Shown: positions 60,130-64,000 of the stretch, in pieces
How the letters are laid out: each line of letters starts with the position of its first letter
How positions within the stretch are numbered: the stretch's first letter is position 1
DNA from: Tachypleus tridentatus
Lineage: Eukaryota > Arthropoda > Merostomata > Xiphosura > Limulidae
Assembly: GCF_004210375.1 (NCBI RefSeq)
Contig: NC_134833.1
Span: 44,386,782 to 44,450,781, forward strand
Reading direction: 5' to 3'
Length of the DNA stretch: 64,000 bases
Notes under the pieces: generated by a model
What the model was told of the DNA's origin: nothing
What the model saw: only the letters and a program-made list of their open reading frames with translations
Databases searched by the model: none
Position numbers and translations under genes: made by a program

Positions 60130-61763
60130 TCAGATGTGATATTTCGTTGATGATAGTGAAATCTGGCTGACCGTTCACTGATAGTGATTTTGTCAAGCAA
60201 TGTATGATTACTGCATTGGAAAAGTTGTCTCCGGAAGCGGTTTGCAAGCTACAGACGGTGGCTTTGAATCGTATGACAGTTCAACAAAAAAATTTCACAC
60301 CTCTCAGCAGACATGACAAGGCAGCTTACAAATAAAGCAGCCAACTTTGTCTACTTCTCTTTGGCAGCAGATGAATCAACTGACATCAGTTCAACAACAT
60401 AGCTACTAGTTTTTGTTTGTGGTGTGTCGTCATCGTTTGATATCACAGAGGAACTAATCCGCATGGGTTCCATGAAGGGTCAGACAACTGGGTCTGCTCT
60501 ATTCAAGGAGACAGTACGACTGTGTAGTAGTGTTTCATTGGATTTCATGAAACTGGTAAGTGTGACAACTGATGGAGTACCAGCCATGACTGGAGAAAGT
60601 AGCGGGCTGGTAGCACTGTTGATGATGCATCGAGGAAAGCAGAACAGACAGTTGGTGAAGTTGCACTGTATTATTCACCAACAGAACATGTGCAGTAAAG
60701 AACTTGGTTTTCAGGCACTGATGGCATTAGTGACGAAAACCATTAATTTCATCAAATCACGAGGGCTCAATCACTGTCAGTTTCAAAGTCTTCTTGAAGA
60801 AATTGATTCAGACTATGGTAACCTTGTGTATCACTGTGAAGTACACTGGCTGAGTTGAAGGTTGATGCTCAGAAGATTCTGGGAGTTGATTGATGAGGTG
60901 ATATAATTCCTCAGAAGCTAGAACAAAAACACAGAAGTGATTTCCATGACTGATCCAGCATGGCAAGCTGATTTGACCTTTTTCGTCGACATGACACAAC
61001 ACTTGAATGATCTGAATTTGAAGTTGCAAGGCTAAAATCAGCTTGTCTGTCAGCAAGCAGCATCAGGCAAATTCGTGCACTTTCCTACTTTTCAGTCACA
61101 ACTACAGAAGAGTCAGGACATTGACACACATGTTTATGTTGGGAAGCTAGATACTTTGATTCAATCCTTCAACTCACGGTTACATGACTTTGACCAATGC
61201 AGATTGTTGATGAAACTTTCTGATGATCCGTTCAGTGTGTCAATGGATGACTTGTCAGCAGAATATTAGCTCGAACTTACTGATCTCCAGGCATCTGATG
61301 AACTGCAAGCTATTTACCGAGAAAACAGTTTGCTTGACTTCTACAAAACGTTGCCTGATACATTTGGTAATCTGAAAGAGAACACACTTGTCCACACCAG
61401 CATGTACTGCTGCGAACAGGCTTTCTTGCATATGAAACTGAACAAAAACAACACTTGCAATCAGCTGACTGATGATTATCTGGAAGCAGTCTTGTGTCTT
61501 TCAATGTCAAACATCAAGCTAGACATTTCTAAGCTTGTAGATGACATGCAGCACCATCCATCGCACTGACTTTGTGACAGTTGACGTATCATTTCTTAGA
61601 ATAATGTGCAAACTTTGATGTAATCGTTATTTGTGTGTTCTTAAATGTGATGTCCATATTGTGTGAAACAACTGTGAGACGATTTTAATCTTCACTTTTT
61701 GTGGCCCCAATGGTTATGAGAAGTCTGTTTGTGGTCCCTGACTCAAAAGTTTGTGCACCACTG
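60130..61763 (+). mobile_element. hAT (Charlie-like) transposon relic, 5'-truncated
   Basis: The right end reads, on the complement, CAGTGGTGCACAAACTTTTG, a typical Charlie-type inverted end. No matching left end is visible near 60.1 kb. The transposase starts mid-domain, so the 5' part is lost. Confidence 0.7.
60150..61569 (+). pseudogene. hAT transposase, GTF2IRD2/ZBED5-like type, broken
   Basis: Order seen: DSDFVKQCMITALEKLSPEA (about 60170), FVYFSLAADESTDISSTT (DDE first acid region), then the 144-codon frame 60424-60858 with SVTTDGVPAMTGESSGLVAL, LHCIIHQQNMCSKELGFQAL and KSRGLNHCQFQSLLEEIDSD. After a TGA at 60856 it continues with AWQADLTFFVDMTQHLNDLN, HFPTFQSQLQ, and 61330-61569 near the C-terminus (NKNNTCNQLTDDYLEAVLCL). 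Four or more breaks. In the family, the TTDG and CIIHQ segments belong to the RNase H-like catalytic core. Confidence 0.8.
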
Positions 61764-61879
61764 AAATAAAGTGTATAAATTCCAGTGACTACAACTCAAA
61801 ATAGTGTGACCCAACTAATTAATAAAGTAACCAAAACAGTTAAATTAACAGCATTCAATGATGATACCATGACTGACTC

Positions 61880-62830
61880 AGTTATTATAAAGAGTTAGAA
61901 CTCTTTGTATGTTCTAAACTGGTCAAAGAATCAGAGCCATAGCCAGGGTATTGAATGTCCACCATTCGACAAACAGATGTTTACACCATCAGCATAACAA
62001 TACAGGAAGTTCAGCAGAATGCCCAAGACCAGGAATACTTTACGTGACTATCCCTTATCAAGGCCAATGGATCCAACTGGTGCATGTGTGCAAATGATTC
62101 GAGTCCTCTGCACAGACATCTGCTGTCACCACTGGAGCACAAAACAGGTCTGTGAGTGCTAGAACCCTCTGCAATCTTCTGCAACATGTTGGGAGCTGAA
62201 CTTCACACTGAAAGAACCCTATTAAATAGTGTCAGATCTGTCTTTAATGGATACTGCAATGGTGGATGGTGGTCATTTTATTGTTTAGAAAAGGTTCAGT
62301 GTTTCAATGCCAATGGAAGACAAAGGATGCACATGAAGTAAAATGAAAAATATGCTGCTCCATATGTACAGCAAGCAGACAGATGGGGAGACACCAGCAT
62401 AATGGTATGGGCCAATATTCCTGAACATCACCAAAGAGAGCTTCAATTTACTGAGGAGAATTTGAATTTTCCAAGATATCAGAATGAAATTCTTCAACCA
62501 GTGGTTCTGTCTTTTCTGTACCAAGTTGCACTTGATACAATTTTTCAGCATTACATTGCCAGACTATACATGACTTGTATCTATATAGTTTCTGAAGAAT
62601 AGTCGGATTAGTCTTTTCCTTGCCAGTAAAGAGCCTAGACAAGAACCCCATAGAATTTATATGTGATTTACCAAACAGGTGTTTGCCTCAGCATCCACAC
62701 TCCACAGAAATGCAACAACAATTGAACAGCACTGAGAGAAGAACAGACAGCTATATCTCAAAATCAAGTCAGACAGTTTTGTCAATTCATAAGGCAATAC
62801 ATAACAGACACAACTGAGGCAAATAGAAGA
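61880..62830 (+). pseudogene. Tc1/mariner-like transposase relic
   Basis: Decayed frames follow the Tc1 plan: a DNA-binding half with many stops (61950-62150); a segment near 62270-62400 where ADRWGDTSIMVWANI corresponds to the G-G-x-S-V-M-V-W-G region; then NEILQPVVLSFLYQ, matching the N-E-V-L-Q-P-V-V-L-P-F block (about 62480-62530). The final D-N-A-R-P-H and D-x-x-P-I-E motifs survive only in traces (LDKNPIEFICD near 62640). No inverted ends recognised. Confidence 0.7.
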
Positions 62831-62834
62831 AACA

Positions 62835-64000
62835 CACGATATTAAACAAGAACTAAATTTAGTTCAATTTTCCTTTACTTCAATTATTCAGGCAATTTTG
62901 ATAAATAGAGATGATTCAAAGTATTTTTTTTATTATTGCATTGATGTTTTAAAGAAGCGTCAAATAAACAATGTACAATTTGTTTTATTTATGAAGCAAA
63001 TTTGACAAAATGTGAGGTAGTGTATTTTTATTTTCTATGAGTATACAAGAGAAAATAAACAACCAATATTTGGAGACTGAGATATTTTATCAAAAAATCT
63101 CTTGAACAGGAAATCACTGTTTGCCATTTAAGAACAAGCTAAAGCTTTTATATGTTCAACTCCATAGTAACTAACACTTAAGAAATGTGTTTAAATTAGA
63201 AGAATGTAATACTTAAGAATTTATGTAATATATACTTATACAATTCCATAATTTGCTAAAATGTGAAAGAAGAATATTTCAGTAATATTTGCAACATTTA
63301 ACATTTTACTGTTGTGATTATGTACTTTTAGTAGCTCATTTTTATTCTTACTTATTCTCTCTATGCTTTTGGAAAAAACTGCAAGAGGTTGACAATTACA
63401 AATATTTTCCCAATTTCTTTAGAAAAGTGTACAAACTATTCAGTTGACATTTTTGATTCCTTAACTGGAAAGTATAAAGTTCAATGTAAAAACATGCAAC
63501 AAACATTACATGAATACAGAAAAATACTAATACAGCAAAGATGATTAACTATATTATTACACATGAATTTGTTTGGAATTTCACATTATTCATTTATATT
63601 TCCACTTATTTCATTATTTGATATCATTTTCAATAATCAAATTCATGCCTTTCACTAACTTAAAGGAGAATATTAATTTTGCCCAACCAAACAAGACTAC
63701 TGGCAAATAAAAAGAGTAATTTTTTAAAACATTAAATGTACACCAACATTCTCACTTTAATAATGAACTTTCTAGAATAAAATATTAAAGTCAAGTGACT
63801 GATATCTTCATTATAAAATCTAATAAACAATAACTTTCATTGTTCACACTTAAACAGTTCAAAAATTAACATTTCTCTCAAAGCTCAGAAGTGTCAATAG
63901 CCAAATAAAAATTACAGACTGCTAATAGAGAAAACTCTGAGGAATCATACATACAATAGAAAAATTTTTGTTTTTGTTTACTTCACTAAACTATCAACTG
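62835..64000. other. AT-rich stretch, no gene seen
   Basis: No supported frame, repeat or exon to the end of the window. Confidence 0.45.

Noticed and set aside
1-64000. CRISPR arrays, rRNA genes, viral genomes
   Set aside because: No regularly spaced short repeats with unique spacers, no rRNA-like blocks, and no recognisable virus genes.

Overview
This is AT-rich, intron-rich and transposon-dense animal nuclear DNA. No bacterial-type operon, rRNA gene or CRISPR array is visible. Two or three tRNA-derived SINE families are present (1844-2177, 48141-48383, 53151-53266, 33224-33293). From memory I associate these with chelicerates such as horseshoe crabs, so the organism call (arthropod, probably chelicerate) is tentative.

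The main structure is a host gene on the minus strand running right to left through most of the window. Its short exons have consistent splice phases: 58109-58235, 49365-49441, 26386-26512 and 25864-25948, followed by a tandemly repeated pair of phase-0 exons of 60 nt (A) and 105 nt (B). The pair occurs four times, at about 24.2/23.7, 17.9/17.4, 11.6/11.1 and 5.3/4.7 kb. A candidate terminal exon with a hydrophobic C-terminus lies at 1475-1597. The exon pairs sit in a head-to-tail array of about 6.3-kb units (3414-25418, three full units plus one partial). Each unit also holds a decayed plus-strand gene-like remnant and a decayed DIRS-like tyrosine-recombinase retroelement in the gene's orientation. 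All eight A/B exons stay open and differ by substitutions only, so the array predicts a protein with four 55-residue repeats. I do not recognise the family.

The intron between 26512 and 49365 carries, on the opposite strand, the 3' part of an SLC4-type bicarbonate transporter gene (28084-44201). It keeps its introns but has lost its 5' half and some middle exons, and it carries stops and frameshifts: an unprocessed, truncated pseudogene. Its introns were filled by a plus-strand DIRS-like element (about 31.4-37.4 kb), itself split by a hAT element with 13-bp inverted ends (33343-36171), and by a LINE (38440-40015).

The rest contains a LINE ORF1 relic (51560-52560, minus), another diverged DIRS-like copy (55620-57480, minus), a second hAT relic of the Charlie/GTF2IRD2 type (60130-61763), a Tc1-like relic (61880-62830), three degenerate minisatellites and a 34-bp near-perfect hairpin at 41934-42007. 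The transposon proteins are broken. Only the minus-strand exons look functional.
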